Below are positions 1 through 10,719 of a stretch of 64,000 nt of DNA, piece after piece. The position numbers and the translations under genes are program-made. The notes below the pieces were generated by a model that was not told the DNA's origin, made no database searches, and worked only from the letters and a program-made list of their open reading frames with translations. Location of the stretch: the NCBI GenBank assembly GCA_963575645.1, contig OY754470.1:47895201-47959200 (forward strand), given 5' to 3'. The first letter of the stretch is position 1. Each line of letters opens with the position of its first letter. The stretch is from Xanthostigma xanthostigma. Lineage: Eukaryota; Arthropoda; Insecta; Raphidioptera; Raphidiidae.

Positions 1-792
1 TAAATAACCTTCGACATCATAATATATCTACATGACTAGAATTATATAATTTTTCGCCTTTTGAGCTATTCTGTCCATGTACACGAGTATTAATTACAGG
101 TTGAAATGCGTACTTCTTATTTTTTCCATTTTTTCAAATAATTTTCATTGTTTACCATTATAAAATGAACCCATTTACTTCATTAATTAGATACTAGAGA
201 GCGCCAACTTCGCCAATAGTGCTGCCTCTATGTTTCACGCACGGTCTTCATTGTAAGCTGTCGCGAAACCCTTCGCATTTTGCCAGTCCCGTCACCCCCC
301 ACTTTGTTTCATATAAACCCGATTAAACAAATTTGTTAATTGTTTCATTTCCTATGCGACAAAAATAACGCTACACCATGTATTTAACATACATACACAG
401 TAGCTATGTGACAATCTCAAACGCTGCTTTTTTTCTATACTTGCTATATTCATGCGATCACATAAAGGCACTTCAATGTCTTTAACCTTTGAGTTCCCTT
501 CAAACACAAAACCGAAAACTTTTTTATCACTCGATTGATTTTTATGTTGCAAAAGAATAGAAGGTTTTTGTGCCTCGTTCTAATATGATTACTCCACTCA
601 CTACTACCTCAGAATTTGAGAAAATCGATTTTAAAATCAATTTCTGAAAGTGATTTAAAAATTTTGTTACAGTATGGACTTTTTGTAAACTATTTAAAAT
701 TAATTTTGTATTTATTTTTCTATACTTACCTCATCCCACGTGAGAAAATTTAAAATGGGACTCCGTGTATCTGCTAAATTACTCTTAAGATA
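1..792. other. Gene-free AT-rich flank
   Basis: Nothing coding or repetitive is recognised here. A slightly GC-richer patch at about 195-300 has no open frame of note and no partner elsewhere in the window. Confidence 0.6.
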
Positions 793-800
793 GTTTCGTC

Positions 801-1394
801 TGGTGATGTGTCGCTCCTGAGCGAGTCGTTCATAATGAACGACTCCTTTCTCGGAGCGGAGCGAGTCGCTCTTTTTTGTGAATGACTCACTCCGAGCGCC
901 ATTGCTCTGTGCTGAGCTATTCTGTACTGTTGCATTCGCACATATACGAGTACAGAGCGCACACAGCACAGGCCACAACGGCACTAGTGAATTTTGCAGG
1001 TACGGAGTTATCTTTGCTGAGTCATTTAATGTTCAATGACACACTGCAAGTGGAATAGTAAGCTTACAGTGACTTAAACCATTCACATTGACGTCGTTGA
1101 CAAAGATATAATATTGTAACAATAAACATTATTATTATTAAGCTTTTATTATACTTCATAGTTTATCCGAAATGCGAATAATATAAGATCAGAATCATAT
1201 TAAAATGAGCTCAGAGCTGAGTGTGTGTATTGTGCTGTGCAATGATGACAGTTTACACATCTGCAGTCTGCACTCTTGTGTAGTGCGTACTGTCTAGTAT
1301 CGTTCCTTTGTACGACTCGTTCTGAGCGACTCTTTTTAGTGAGCGGAGCGCACGGAGCCAGCTCCCAATAAAGAGTCATGTGGACGCATCACTA
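801..1394. mobile_element. hAT-superfamily MITE with 8-bp target duplication
   Basis: The element is bounded by imperfect terminal inverted repeats, TGGTGATGTGTCGC on the left and GCGTCC-type GCATCACTA on the right (inverted: TAGTGATGCGTC). The flanks are a perfect 8-bp duplication, GTTTCGTC, at 793-800 and 1395-1402. TIRs of the form TAGNG with 8-bp duplications are hAT hallmarks. The subterminal region is rich in GAGCGAGTCG/GGAGCGGAGCGAG motifs, typical of transposase-binding repeats. At 594 bp with no transposase it is non-autonomous. A second, left-truncated copy in inverse orientation lies at 54310-54727. Minor ORFs inside are incidental. Confidence 0.88.
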
Positions 1395-1779
1395 GTTTCG
1401 TCAACTTCAAAAATACATATATTAATTTTTTTTAATTTTACTTTGTGGCCGCATTTGTAGACGCAAGTCGGTGTCAACAATATTTCTACTGTCAAAATAT
1501 ATAAATTGTAATTGCATTTACTTTTTATATTTTGACAAATTGTATCGCACTGTCGTTTTTTTAAAATGGAAATTAATGATATGTTACTTACAAAATATGA
1601 GAATTTGAAACGCATGTAAAGTTGTCCTCTTACCTGAAAAAAGAAAAACATTAATCATTAGATTTTAGAGTAACTTACTAATGTGATTTATTATAGTAGA
1701 CTGTATACCTATGTCGTAGTGAGTTATATTTCAACGAGCGTTGACATTATGTTTAAAACGAACGCTAGCGAGTTAAAAA

Positions 1780-2024
1780 CATGTTTTTTATTTTCGATGG
1801 CAACATTTTGTAAGTTAAATAAATCTCCCACAAAAAAGTCCTTAGTACTAAATCAGTGAATTCGTTATTTTCAAATTAATTATAAATGAAATCCGATTTT
1901 TATGAGAATGTTTAAACGAACATATCTTTGAAAATAATTAATTCACGGATTTAGTACTGAAGACCTTTATGTGAGAAATTTAATTCTCTACAAAATGCTG
2001 CCATAAAAAATTAAAAAAAAAATG
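1780..2024. repeat. Foldback (inverted-repeat) element
   Basis: Two arms of roughly 95-100 bp (about 1780-1876 and 1927-2024) are reverse complements with scattered mismatches, separated by about 50 bp. Shared landmarks are the CATTTTGTA/TACAAAATG pair and CTTAGTACTAAATC versus GATTTAGTACTGAAG. There is no coding content. It is probably a MITE of unknown superfamily. I could not fix its ends or a target duplication. Confidence 0.7.
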
Positions 2025-2029
2025 TTTTA

Positions 2030-2650
2030 ATACCAGCTATCCATGTTTGAGTAAAAACATCGTTTTATTAAATGGGAAACAAACTCGGTTTGCGCCATTC
2101 ACAGGTTTGATCTAGGAAGCTCAAATTTTGGGAGAATTTTTTTAGGTCCAATGCTAAAACATTAGCCAATGGAACCGAAAAATAAAAAAAAAAAACACCC
2201 TAGTATGCATGTATGTTAAGCAGCTATTTTATGTGAGGTAATGCAAAAAAAAATATTTATGCACATTGTTAGATGATAAATGAACGTACAAAAATAAGAA
2301 AAAAGAGAGAAATATGTTGCAACATATTCTCTGTTTGTGTGTTTACGAGGTTGTCAATCAAATTCTGTTGTTAAAATATGTTTTGGTGCTGCATATTACA
2401 ACCAAACAGTCATTCAAACTTTTAGAACAAAAGATAAACGCTATATTTGTGAGCTTTTGTTTTATATGTTAGATATGCAAAATCGTCTGTAAGCTTACGT
2501 CATTAAAGTCGGTTTTGTTTTAAATGTAAAACTGCCTCTCCAGCATTATTTTTTTTACAACTGTACATGTCGGTTTGACACATTTCAAAAACATGGTAAT
2601 TCATTCTGTAACTAATATTTCGTAATGATTTTAACCCCAAGCATCTCACT
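2030..2650. other. AT-rich spacer, no gene seen
   Basis: Low-complexity A/T runs with no open frame, no inverted ends and no copy elsewhere that I could see. Confidence 0.55.
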
Positions 2651-3212
2651 GCACGCGTAAGTTGCACATAGGGAAATTAGCATTGGGAAAAAATACTAGG
2701 ATCAGAGTTAGCCATGACTGCATTAATTGTTATTTCTATTGAATTATCGTGGTAATCTTGAGGATTTCTATTTTATTTTGATTTATTTTTATTTTACTTG
2801 GCTTTTTTAATATAACAAAAAGCTCTTATATATCATTATTTTATTTTTTTTTGTACAAAAATTAAACAAAAAAACAACTCCATCTGTTTGGAAACAGTTC
2901 ATTCAAAAATTGTCTGACTGGTATGACGTTTGCGCGTTGGTAAATCAGTGATCCAATGTCTTTAGGTTCAACACGAATAGGCGGAGATATTTGATTTCGC
3001 ACCATATTTAAGTATTTTTGGGAATTTAATGTCCCATTAATAAAAAAAGTCCGATTATGTTATAATCATTTGAATATTTTCTTCGGTAGTATACACATTC
3101 ATTTTGAAAAAGAATATTATCTGTCAAATTAAAAAACAAGATTTCAAGGCTCACTCTGATCCAGTAATTTTTTCCCAATGTTAATTTCCCTATGTGCATC
3201 TTGCGTGTTTAC
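2651..3212 (-). mobile_element. Tc1/mariner-superfamily deletion derivative
   Basis: Inverted termini of about 55 bp are visible: GCACATAGGGAAATTAGC at 2664 onward and its near complement at 3180-3197, both continuing into GGGAAAAAAT and GGATCAGAGT. Between them, on the minus strand, lie two pieces of a mariner-type transposase (listed separately). The central part of the gene is missing, so this is a non-autonomous derivative of about 560 bp. A TA duplication is expected for this superfamily, but the exact outer base of each end is ambiguous. Confidence 0.75.
2878..3102 (-). pseudogene. Mariner-type transposase remnant (start plus C-terminal half)
   Basis: Reading the minus strand from an ATG at 3102, the first residues are MNVYTTEENIQMII, which fits the start of a mariner/IS630-type transposase. 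A stop follows and the middle of the gene is lost. From about 3040 down to 2878 a second frame stays open for about 54 codons. It contains NGTLNSQKYLNMVRNQ and, further on, PVRQFLNELFPNRW. These match the blocks of the DDE catalytic domain usually seen as 'GTLNG.RYL..L' and 'VR.FLNE.FP.RWIG' in this superfamily. The final catalytic region and the C-terminus are absent. The assignment rests on motif recognition only. It is confident for superfamily and uncertain for clade. Confidence 0.8.
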
Positions 3213-3229
3213 ATACTGTAGAATTCTAC

Positions 3230-4535
3230 AGGAGTTCTAGGATCTATTAATGAAAAATGTTGTTTATTCGAATGCGTAGCTAATATTATTAGTGATAGAT
3301 GATACTGCTTTCTCCTTTCGCAACAAATTGATTCTATATTCTAAGTTCCTTTTTTCTTTCAGAGATGTAGAACCCCTAAAATTGAGTGATACTTTAATTT
3401 TGACCACGACTGTACTAAAAAAAAATTGCAATAAATCAAACGTCTTATGTCCATATTTACCCGAACACTATTAAAAATAGAAGTTACTAATCTTGGAACA
3501 AATTTATTTTTTAAGAATAAAATTTGCTTTCAATTCACCAAGCAAATTATCAGGTAAAAAAGTTAGTAAAAGAATAAATATACACTGCACTATACTCCTT
3601 GCTCTTTTTGTTGTTCACATACGACCGATGGTGTTAGTGTAAACGTCAAAAAAAAAGTTTCACAAAATGATAATGTTTTATCCGAACCCAATTGCACACA
3701 AAACTTCCACTATACACTTCACAAAAGGTTGATAAACAATACATAAATAAATTCACAAGAACAACTGTAGTTATAATACTTCACGTTTATAGGTATTGTG
3801 ATCTATGTGGCGGCCATTATTATTTTATCAGGCGAATAAATATTTATATACTGGAAGTAAGGTAGAATAGATCTATGCCTGCAGTAAAGATAATTATGGT
3901 TGGTGAATTGAATTATCGCTATTTAATATTTATTCGGAGGAATAGTTATCTGAAGAACAAATGAACCGAATAAATAACAACGTAGGTTAGGTGAATATGG
4001 CCATAGGTGGAGATGATCCTGGAAGGTTGCTGTCCTAAATAAGAAATTTAGACAAAACATGTCACAATAATATGTATTTCAACACGCACATATTTTTTAT
4101 ACGAAACTTTCTTAAGTCTACACATTTCTGGGAAGTTGATATTCTTGATACATAAATAAATTATGTGAAAAAGTTGTGAAGACATATTCCATAAAATATC
4201 GTATCGTTCAATATAAATATTCCAAACGTTATTCATAAAACATGCTGTATTTGAAGAATACATAATATAGAATATTTATAGAAATACATTTTCCTCTATG
4301 AAAGCGGTAACCTGTTACAACGTTATGAATTTTTAAAAGGCATAAAGTATTTATATAAAGAATGTTCAGCTTAAATCAAGGATTTTTTATTGTAACGACA
4401 TCATATAGGCTGTGCTTTTTTAACAGATTTCATAATAGAGTTATGTCGTTTAGAGAAGACGCCAGTGTCATGCCGGAACGAGTCCATTTTCTGTTTGAAA
4501 GGGTAGCATACAGCACACAACAGACCGATACGCAT
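3230..4535. other. Gene-free AT-rich stretch
   Basis: No recognised element. Small frames, for example 3292-3474 and 4048-4263, have low-complexity composition and no family motif. The segment CCATAGGTGGAGATGATCC near 4000 hints at a decayed retroelement but is too short to assign. Confidence 0.5.
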
Positions 4536-4543
4536 ATATTTAA

Positions 4544-4850
4544 TACCCTCTATATTGCTAGCAAAGATCGGGAGAATAACTTAAACACTACGGTGCAGAC
4601 ATTATATATACGTCTGTCTCACTTATTATACTCTGAGTCTCATGCGCATGTCCGTGAATGGATGCGCGTCAGTTGCAGCGTGAAAGGGAGGTGGCTTGCT
4701 CTATTACACTTACTAATTGCCCCACTACAGACGCGACACTTGCGCACAACGGGTCAAGTAAAAAGAAAGAGATAGAAAATTTGCCGTCTCACTTCATGGG
4801 CCACGCTTCCACTCGGCGAATGTGTACAGCAGACATAATGCTTTGACTTC
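4544..4850. mobile_element. Truncated copy of a TTAA-flanked MITE
   Basis: The left end, TACCCTCTATATTGCTAG, follows TTAA. The interior is shared with the complete copy at 36215-36471: AAAGATCGGGAGAA, ACACTTGCGCACAACGGG, AGAAAGAGATAGAAAA, CTCACTTCATGGG. The right TIR is missing. Instead the sequence runs into CTCGGCGAATGTGTAC, which recurs at 40257-40272. A 137-codon frame (4362-4775) overlaps it but has no recognisable motif and is not preserved in the other copy. Confidence 0.6.
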
Positions 4851-4859
4851 TGAACAATT

Positions 4860-5280
4860 GATTTATGAATCAAAATGAAACTGGATATAAATTAAGGAGC
4901 TCTATGTGCACTAAATTTCGCTGAAATCCAATTTACAATTTTACTATTAGTATTTTATACCAAAATATCTATTATAAATGGAAAAACATTAATTAGCATT
5001 GTTATAATAAAAACGCCCCCTTTTATATACGTGAATTTTTCTAGTCCCTTCCAACTTTTACATTTCTATTCATAAGTCTTCATTGTTAAATTTTTATACA
5101 TATTTTACAAACAGCAAAATATACTTCGTAGGTGTAGGCTTGGTTTATTTAAAGAATAAAATATATTGACACACATATTTCGTGAATATCAGGTGATACA
5201 TAATAATCTTCTTTACTAAATATTAACGTAACAGATTGTTTTGTTTTAATTACGATGTAATATTTACATAAATTTGTAGA
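4860..5280. other. AT-rich spacer
   Basis: No frame, repeat partner or motif recognised before the Penelope-like region begins. Confidence 0.5.
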
Positions 5281-5362
5281 GCAGATTATATTTTTCAATA
5301 AATAAAATTGTCGACCAATTTTTCAGACAAATATATTAACAAAAAATAAAAATTAATACATT

Positions 5363-5397
5363 AACGTTTCGGTTCGAATTTGGACCTTTTTCAGAAA
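5363..5397 (-). ncRNA. Hammerhead-like motif, family F3 (degenerate)
   Basis: On the minus strand a CUGAAAA core (one base off CUGANGA) is followed by GGUCC...GAACC and GAAACGUU. The geometry matches the better copies at 7455-7492 and 29025-29062, but stem II has decayed. Confidence 0.45.
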
Positions 5398-5589
5398 TAT
5401 GTATTGTAATCTAAAAAATATAAAAAAGGATTACTATCTACTTATTTTACAATAGAATTAAGACTAAATTTTTTAAATAATTTTTGAAAATTAATGAAAA
5501 ATTAATAACAAACAATTTATTAATAAGTAGTCATGGATATCTAAGTACCCAAAAAGAAAGAAAAATGTATTAAAAACAAAAATAATTTC

Positions 5590-5830
5590 AAAATTATTTG
5601 ATTTTATATGTAACATTTCCGAAATATTTCTTTTAAAGAAATTTGTTTCATTATCAAAAATTTTTATACTATCCCAATTAATTTTGTGGTCGTGTTCAAA
5701 TTTGTGTTTAGTTATAACGTTCTGTTTATCCGGGAGTAATTTATGGTTATTTTGGTGTTCTTTTATTCTTATTTAAGAGCTCTTTTAGTTTGTCCAATAT
5801 ATTTCTTTTCACAATTTTATTTATTGAAGA
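5590..5830 (-). pseudogene. GIY-YIG endonuclease remnant of a Penelope-like element
   Basis: The minus strand from about 5830 reads CEKKYIGQTKRALK, the signature GIY-YIG start seen at the C-terminal endonuclease of Penelope-like elements (family form 'YIGQTKRSLKTRIKEH'). Downstream there are further family-like pieces in the order expected, including KHKFEHDHK-like and FFKR/EMLHIKSN-like strings. The domain nicks target DNA to prime reverse transcription in this family. The copy is broken and cannot encode the enzyme. It supplies the strongest evidence for the identity of the surrounding repeat. Confidence 0.75.
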
Positions 5831-6481
5831 GTTCTAATCAGACGTTAATCAAAGATTTGACGACTATATTTTTATCGATAAAATCTGTATGTTTAAAACA
5901 GAAAGCGTTTTCTATCGTCAAATATTTGTTTTGCCATTAATTAATGGTTCTCAGTTTTTCAAAACAACCGAAAGAAAATTACTACTGTTATTTAATAAAA
6001 CATTAGCTTCAACATCGATCGGGATAGGGTTCCCATGTTAAATATGCAAATTTTAATAGTCAGTATTTCGAAATTTACTGCCACAAGCACTATTAAAAAA
6101 ATTCTTCTTATAAAGGACACTTATCGCAAGAAAACTGATTTTTTTAGGAACGTCCTTAAGTATCATCTTATATAAACGGTATTATGAACTACTTATACAA
6201 CCAAAACGAAAAATGGCGTGTAAAAATAATTACTAACAAACATGTGTATTGTCGAGATAATCTTAACAAAATTTATGGAGATTATAAAATCAATAAAACG
6301 TATTAAAAACAGAATATTATTACAAAAATTTTATATATTTTCAGTTCATAATATTCAGTATAATGTCAGGTATTAAATTGAACGATAAGCGGGAAAATAT
6401 TAGGTTTTCAAAAACTACATAATATTGATTGAATATAATTTAAAAATATGTTTTGCTTGCAAACAATTTTCATCATTAATA

Positions 6482-6640
6482 CAGTAGAACTTCGCTTAAC
6501 CGTCTCTCGATTATTCGTCAGTTTTTATTTTCCGCCACAAAACTTTTTTGAACACTAAACAAATGTTTTTCTGTCCATTTCAATTATATCTCTATTTATT
6601 GCCAATATTTCCGTCTCTGTTTTTCCCACAATTAGTATCT
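6482..6640. mobile_element. Possible pogo/Tigger-like transposon end
   Basis: CAGTAGAACTTCGCTTAACC directly after TA (6480-6481) resembles the terminal repeats of pogo/Tigger elements (CAGTA-type start, TA target). The matching right end was not found, probably because of later insertions. Recognition is from one terminus only. Confidence 0.4.
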
Positions 6641-6648
6641 ACATATTT

Positions 6649-6775
6649 TATAATAGAATTAAGATTGAATACTTTAAATAATTTTTGAAAATTAATTAAT
6701 TAATTTTTCTTAATTTTCAAACATTATTTAAAAAATCCAATCTTAATTCTATTGTAAAATAAGTAGATACTAATT
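6649..6775. repeat. Short inverted repeat inside the Penelope-like region
   Basis: The block ATAATAGAATTAAGATTG...TTTGAAAATTAA at 6649-6713 is followed directly by its reverse complement at 6717-6775. It forms a near head-to-head junction of two terminal-repeat copies. Confidence 0.75.
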
Positions 6776-6786
6776 CTTTTTTATAT

Positions 6787-7437
6787 TGTTGCGGATTTTT
6801 ACCCCACAATGTTACGTCTATGGAATTTCTAGAAAAGTCTACTAAACGCTCGAAGGTCAACGGACAAACAATGAAGGCAGGTAACGGACTTCCGACCGTT
6901 AGAGGCGCCCACGCATGCAACAATGAATGCAGGTAGTCAGCACCGAACATAGGAGACTCGGACGCGTGGAGAGGTGTGGAAATCCCTATTCAAAGTTTCC
7001 AGAACATAGACCAAAATCTATAAAAGGCGGCCAGAGGCAGGGCGTTGGTCAGTTGAGTTCAGTACAGTCAGTTACAGCGTGTTAACAGTGAGTGGACGTA
7101 CAGATAACTGTGTTACATAAATTTGTGCTTGCTCTGGCATTACAACATAAATTCCGTTAATCTAATAAAATAAATATAACTCTAGTGAGTGGTTTTACAA
7201 TAAATAATTTATAGTGAATAGAAAATTGCGCTGATAAACTCTATATTGTGTGTTGTAAATATTTCTTTGTATATAATTCTTTATTCTTGTTACTTAGTCT
7301 TACATTGTATAATTTAGAACTATTAGTTTTATTTTTGTTAACGTTATACGTTTTTGTTTGTGTGTTTTTACTGTTTGTTAAACAGTTAATAGTGTAAATA
7401 AATAATTTCCGCCACAGACAGCAGCAGTTTTGTTACA
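6787..7437 (+). mobile_element. Solo LTR, Gypsy-like size of target duplication
   Basis: A 651-bp unit starts TGTTGCGG and ends GTTACA, obeying TG...CA. It is flanked by a 4-bp duplication ATAT (6783-6786 and 7438-7441). It carries a plausible promoter, CTATAAAAGG near 7019, followed about 30 bp later by an initiator-rich TCAGTTGAGTTCAGT. There is an AATAAAT-rich 3' part. The empty site can be read from the uninterrupted Penelope repeat at 5400-5425, confirming the insertion. No internal retrovirus-like genes are present, so it is a solo fossil, younger than the Penelope copy it interrupts. Confidence 0.8.
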
Positions 7438-7454
7438 ATATTTTTTAGATTACA

Positions 7455-7492
7455 TATTTCTGACGAAAATCCAAATCCGGACCGAAACGTCA
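7455..7492 (+). ncRNA. Hammerhead-like motif, family F3
   Basis: The order AUAUUU, CUGACGA, A, AUCC...GGACC, GAAA, CGUC, AAAUAU can be read directly. AUAUUU upstream of the core pairs with AAAUAU downstream (stem I). ACGU forms a two-pair stem III, and GUC is a canonical cleavage triplet. This is the geometry of minimal type I hammerheads known from Penelope-like elements. Activity is untested, and one extra base separates the core from stem II. Confidence 0.55.
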
Positions 7493-7599
7493 AATATTTT
7501 AATTATTAGTTTTTGTTAATATATTTGTCTGAAAAATTGGTCGATAATTTTATTTATTGAAGAATTCTAATCAGACGTTAATCAAAGTTTTAAACTAAA

Positions 7600-8068
7600 T
7601 AAATAAAGATTTTAATTTAGTATGTGTTTTAGTTTTTAATTGAGTCTGGCCCGCTAACACGTCCTAAATGTTATAAATGGCTTTTAGAAAAACCATTGGT
7701 TTAGAACACTTTGAAATTACACATCGCGTTTCGACGGCGTGTAATCTGAGAGCTTCGACTGCATCGACAATCGATAGAAACAGGTGTTCGACATGAGTGA
7801 AGTCCTAGTACCTATACTATAGACGTCGTACAAGAGTTAGCAGAGAGAGTCGCAGTATTCAGTTGTTCCGAGAAACAGGCGACAGGACTTCAGCAAGTGC
7901 AGGAGGTTGTGTTTCCACTCGCGAACGACACTAATTAAGCACGTCGAAGGACTTCGGCAGTGTGAATTGCAAATCCTTTGTGTAATTACAAAGTTTTGTA
8001 CTCTCAACTAGCACAAGCTGCTGCTAAACTACACCTCTGACATACATACACGAATAAAAAGTTCACTT
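7600..8068. other. Gene-free stretch
   Basis: Less AT-rich than its surroundings from about 7720 to 7960 but without an open frame. It could be old LTR or retroelement sequence. Nothing specific is recognised. Confidence 0.45.
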
Positions 8069-8360
8069 TTTAGGGTTCCGTATCTCAAATAAAAAAAAAA
8101 AACTTAAAAGATCGCCGTTTTGTCTGTCCGTTCGTATGTCTGTCACATTCGAATTTCTCTGGACTGAACAAAGATACCAAATTGAAATTTGGCATATATA
8201 TAAAGCTTATTAACATTCGTAACTTTAAATAGACAAAACTTGAAAATTATTTTTTTGTAAATAAGGGAGGGGGGTCGAATTTCACGCGGAAAAATATTTT
8301 TATACGGTTTTGTTGACTATCATTTGAAAGAGTTTTCTTCTAAGAAATTCGAAACTGTAA
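8069..8360 (+). repeat. Lepidopteran-type interspersed repeat (GGGTTCCGT... class)
   Basis: GGGTTCCGTATCTCAAAT, then TTGTCTGTCCGTTCGTATGT and 'AAATTGAAATTTGGCATATA', is a layout common in moth and butterfly genomes. Complementary tails occur at 9436-9526, 52535-52575 and 62860-62937. The parent class is not assigned. Confidence 0.55.
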
Positions 8361-8369
8361 CAATTATTT

Positions 8370-8691
8370 AATATTATTTTATTCAATATATTTGTTAACG
8401 TAATTTTGTAACATGAATATTATTTAATTCAACATATTTATTAACGTAAGTTTATAACATGAATATTATTTAATTCAAGATATTTATTAGCGTAAGTTTG
8501 TAACATGAATATTATTTAATTCAAGATATTTATTAACGTAAGTTTGTAACATGAATATTATTTAATTCAAGATATTTATTAACGTAAGTTTGTAACATGA
8601 CTATTATTAATTCAACATATTTATTAACGTAAGTTTGGAACATGAATATTATTTAATTCAAGATATTTATTAACGTAAGTTTTTTAACATG
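8370..8691. repeat. 46-bp minisatellite, seven units
   Basis: Seven head-to-tail units of about 46 bp (322 bp in total) share AATATTATTTAATTCAA, GATATTTATTAACGTAAG and TTTGTAACATG. Units 3-5 and 7 are nearly identical, the outer ones more diverged. This suggests recent internal expansion by slippage or unequal exchange. No frame is kept. Confidence 0.95.
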
Positions 8692-8699
8692 AACACTAC

Positions 8700-9430
8700 T
8701 TCATAGTTCATACGTTCCGCTGCCATCTTGCATGTTTCTTCTACATGACCACCAGGGTCAACCAGTGGCGGCGTGGCTTTTTTAAGACGTGGTGTTACAA
8801 AACAATTTTTTTTTCTAGAATTTCATATTCTGTATTTTCGATACTTTCTTAATTATGTATCATGAAAACTTATTCCCCTTCTCTTTTTCTAAAACAAGTG
8901 CAACTGATATTTCGTAAAAAAGTAGCGATGTTACAGGAAAATAAATTGCGATATTTCCAACAGCTGTAGTATTCATAAATAAATAAATAGAAAAAAGTTA
9001 TCCATGACTGTATTTTGTGTTTTCCTATTTCTTCCGTTCTTCGTATAATAGTCTACTAAATTAAGGAATTTTTAATCTTATTAAGTTATTAGTATGTATC
9101 ATACCGTATGGTGTACAAAACACACATGTAGAAATAACGTATTTGTAAAAATACTAATAAAGGAAAATAATTAATAGAATTGAAAAATTCAATATTACCA
9201 ATTTTAAAAAAGCATAGGTACCTACTATTTATTTATCACCAAAGTTGGGGAAGAATACCTGATTTTTATATATTTTTGAACTATGTAGGTATTATGGGAT
9301 TATGAAAAAAATCTCAAAAAAGTGCTTTCATTTGATACGTCTCATGGTGTACTTGAATTTTTTTTTATTTATACCCTCGTGATTGGGTCATCAACTCTAT
9401 ATATGTACCAAATGTCAACTTTTCGTTCAG
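8700..9430. other. Gene-free AT-rich stretch
   Basis: CCAGTGGCGGCGTGGC at 8762 resembles a DNA-transposon end, but no partner was found. Otherwise nothing is recognised. Confidence 0.45.
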
Positions 9431-9435
9431 TAGAT

Positions 9436-9526
9436 TCAAAGAAAATACGCTGTGACAGACAGACAGATCCTATAAGGATTCCGTTTTGTCATCGATTGTA
9501 CGAAACCCTAAAAATGATGTATTGTA
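9436..9526 (-). repeat. Lepidopteran-type repeat tail
   Basis: GACAGACAGACAG, TATAAGGATTCCGTTTTG, then GTACGAAACCCTAAAAATG is the reverse-oriented tail of the class also seen at 62860-62937. CCCTAAAAA resembles an A-tail of a retroposed element, but this is inference. Confidence 0.55.
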
Positions 9527-9559
9527 ATAAAATAATTATAATTTGTTTACAGGCGTGAT

Positions 9560-10145
9560 TTTTTTTAAAACGAGTCCTGTTTAGCCAGGGTGAGGTATTG
9601 TTTAAACAATTCAACCGTATTGATTTTTTAAACCACAAAAATAAAAATAAACAATAAACATATATTATCAATTAATTAATTTATATAGAAAAATTGCTTT
9701 TTTACAATCTCATGTTACTAAAAATACATTTTTTTCCCTTGTTACCGTAATACGTGTTTAGATAAAATAAACGCTTAAAAATTTAACTTGGACATCTATG
9801 TTAAAATAGTAGTTTTTAAGTGAAAATTTAAACATCATACGTTTATATTCACCAAATATAATTAACTGCTAGTACTAATGAGCAAAATAATTAACGCAAC
9901 GTTTTGTAAAAAAAAAATAAAAAAGTATAAATAAACATGGAAAAAATTTAAAAAAAAAACAGACTGGGTTTTAATTCGTTTATTTAGTTAATGCAGTTAA
10001 CTAACGAATAAAAGATGCATTTAAATAATTTTCGTTGCATAAAAATATACAAGTTGTAACAAAAATAATCGACGATATAAGGTTTCTAAAAATGTTGCCA
10101 AATTATCCAAGTTTGTAGACTTTCACGGCCGGTATTGTTTCGTGT
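9560..10145. other. AT-rich spacer
   Basis: Long A runs and no frame or repeat partner seen. Confidence 0.5.
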
Positions 10146-10149
10146 CTTT

Positions 10150-10184
10150 TTGGTTTCTGGTCTGTATACAGGACCGGAAACCAA
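10150..10184. repeat. Short perfect-looking hairpin
   Basis: TTGGTTTCTGGTC and GGACCGGAAACCAA pair across about 8 bases. The length suits a small DNA or RNA hairpin. No element context is visible. Confidence 0.6.
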
Positions 10185-10719
10185 GAATATTTTGTACTTA
10201 ATTGTTTAGAAATACACTAATTATAAAATAGGATATCGAACGTCACGTATAAAAAAATGAATGACGTATATTTAAGTTGGGAAAGACCTTGAAAAAAATA
10301 AAAGCGAAACGTTTTATTGTTTCAATTATTTGTAGGTTAGTGTGTATTAAAACTTTCTTGGTAATTGTAGGGTTGAACTGATTGTTTGAAGAAAAATTTA
10401 TATATAAATGACATTAATACTATAACAAGAAAGTTTCCGAAAAGTGACGAAGTATTTAACACGAACGGAAACTTTCTTTTTGAACAACATGTTCGACATG
10501 AAACCTAGTAAGGATTATTTAGTTACACGTAATCGAGGAATAACAATACTACACCAAATACCATTAAAAATATCTGAAAGTACGAAAAAACTCGAGCTAT
10601 ATGTAGTTTTACGACTTCAAAAAATATTTTGATTTTCTTTACTTTTTTTCTTATAGCCTCACAAGTTCTACGCAGCGTAGGACAACACACATAGTTCCAT
10701 AATTTTTAGTTATTCTTAA

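Larger units (their letters stand above)
5283..7595 (-). mobile_element. Broken Penelope-like retroelement with inverted terminal repeats
   Basis: The terminal unit at 5283-5510 recurs in inverse orientation at about 6716-6786 plus 7438-7595. Shared blocks are AATTTTTCAGACAAATATAT, the AACGTTTCGG hammerhead-like core and ACAATAGAATTAAGA. Such inverted 'pseudo-LTRs' and a GIY-YIG endonuclease (5590-5830, minus strand) are Penelope features. No clear reverse transcriptase could be read between 5830 and 6480. The element is broken and contains later insertions: a pogo-like end at 6482 and a solo LTR at 6787-7437. Short relatives of its ends are scattered over the window. Confidence 0.7.

Noticed and set aside
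4362-4775. 137-codon open frame, the longest in the window
   Set aside because: It overlaps a MITE whose complete relative at 36215 does not keep the frame. There is no domain or motif, and it starts in unrelated AT-rich sequence.
10295-10330. AGCGAAACGTTTTATTG as a further hammerhead
   Set aside because: No CUGANGA upstream at a workable distance and no stem II.
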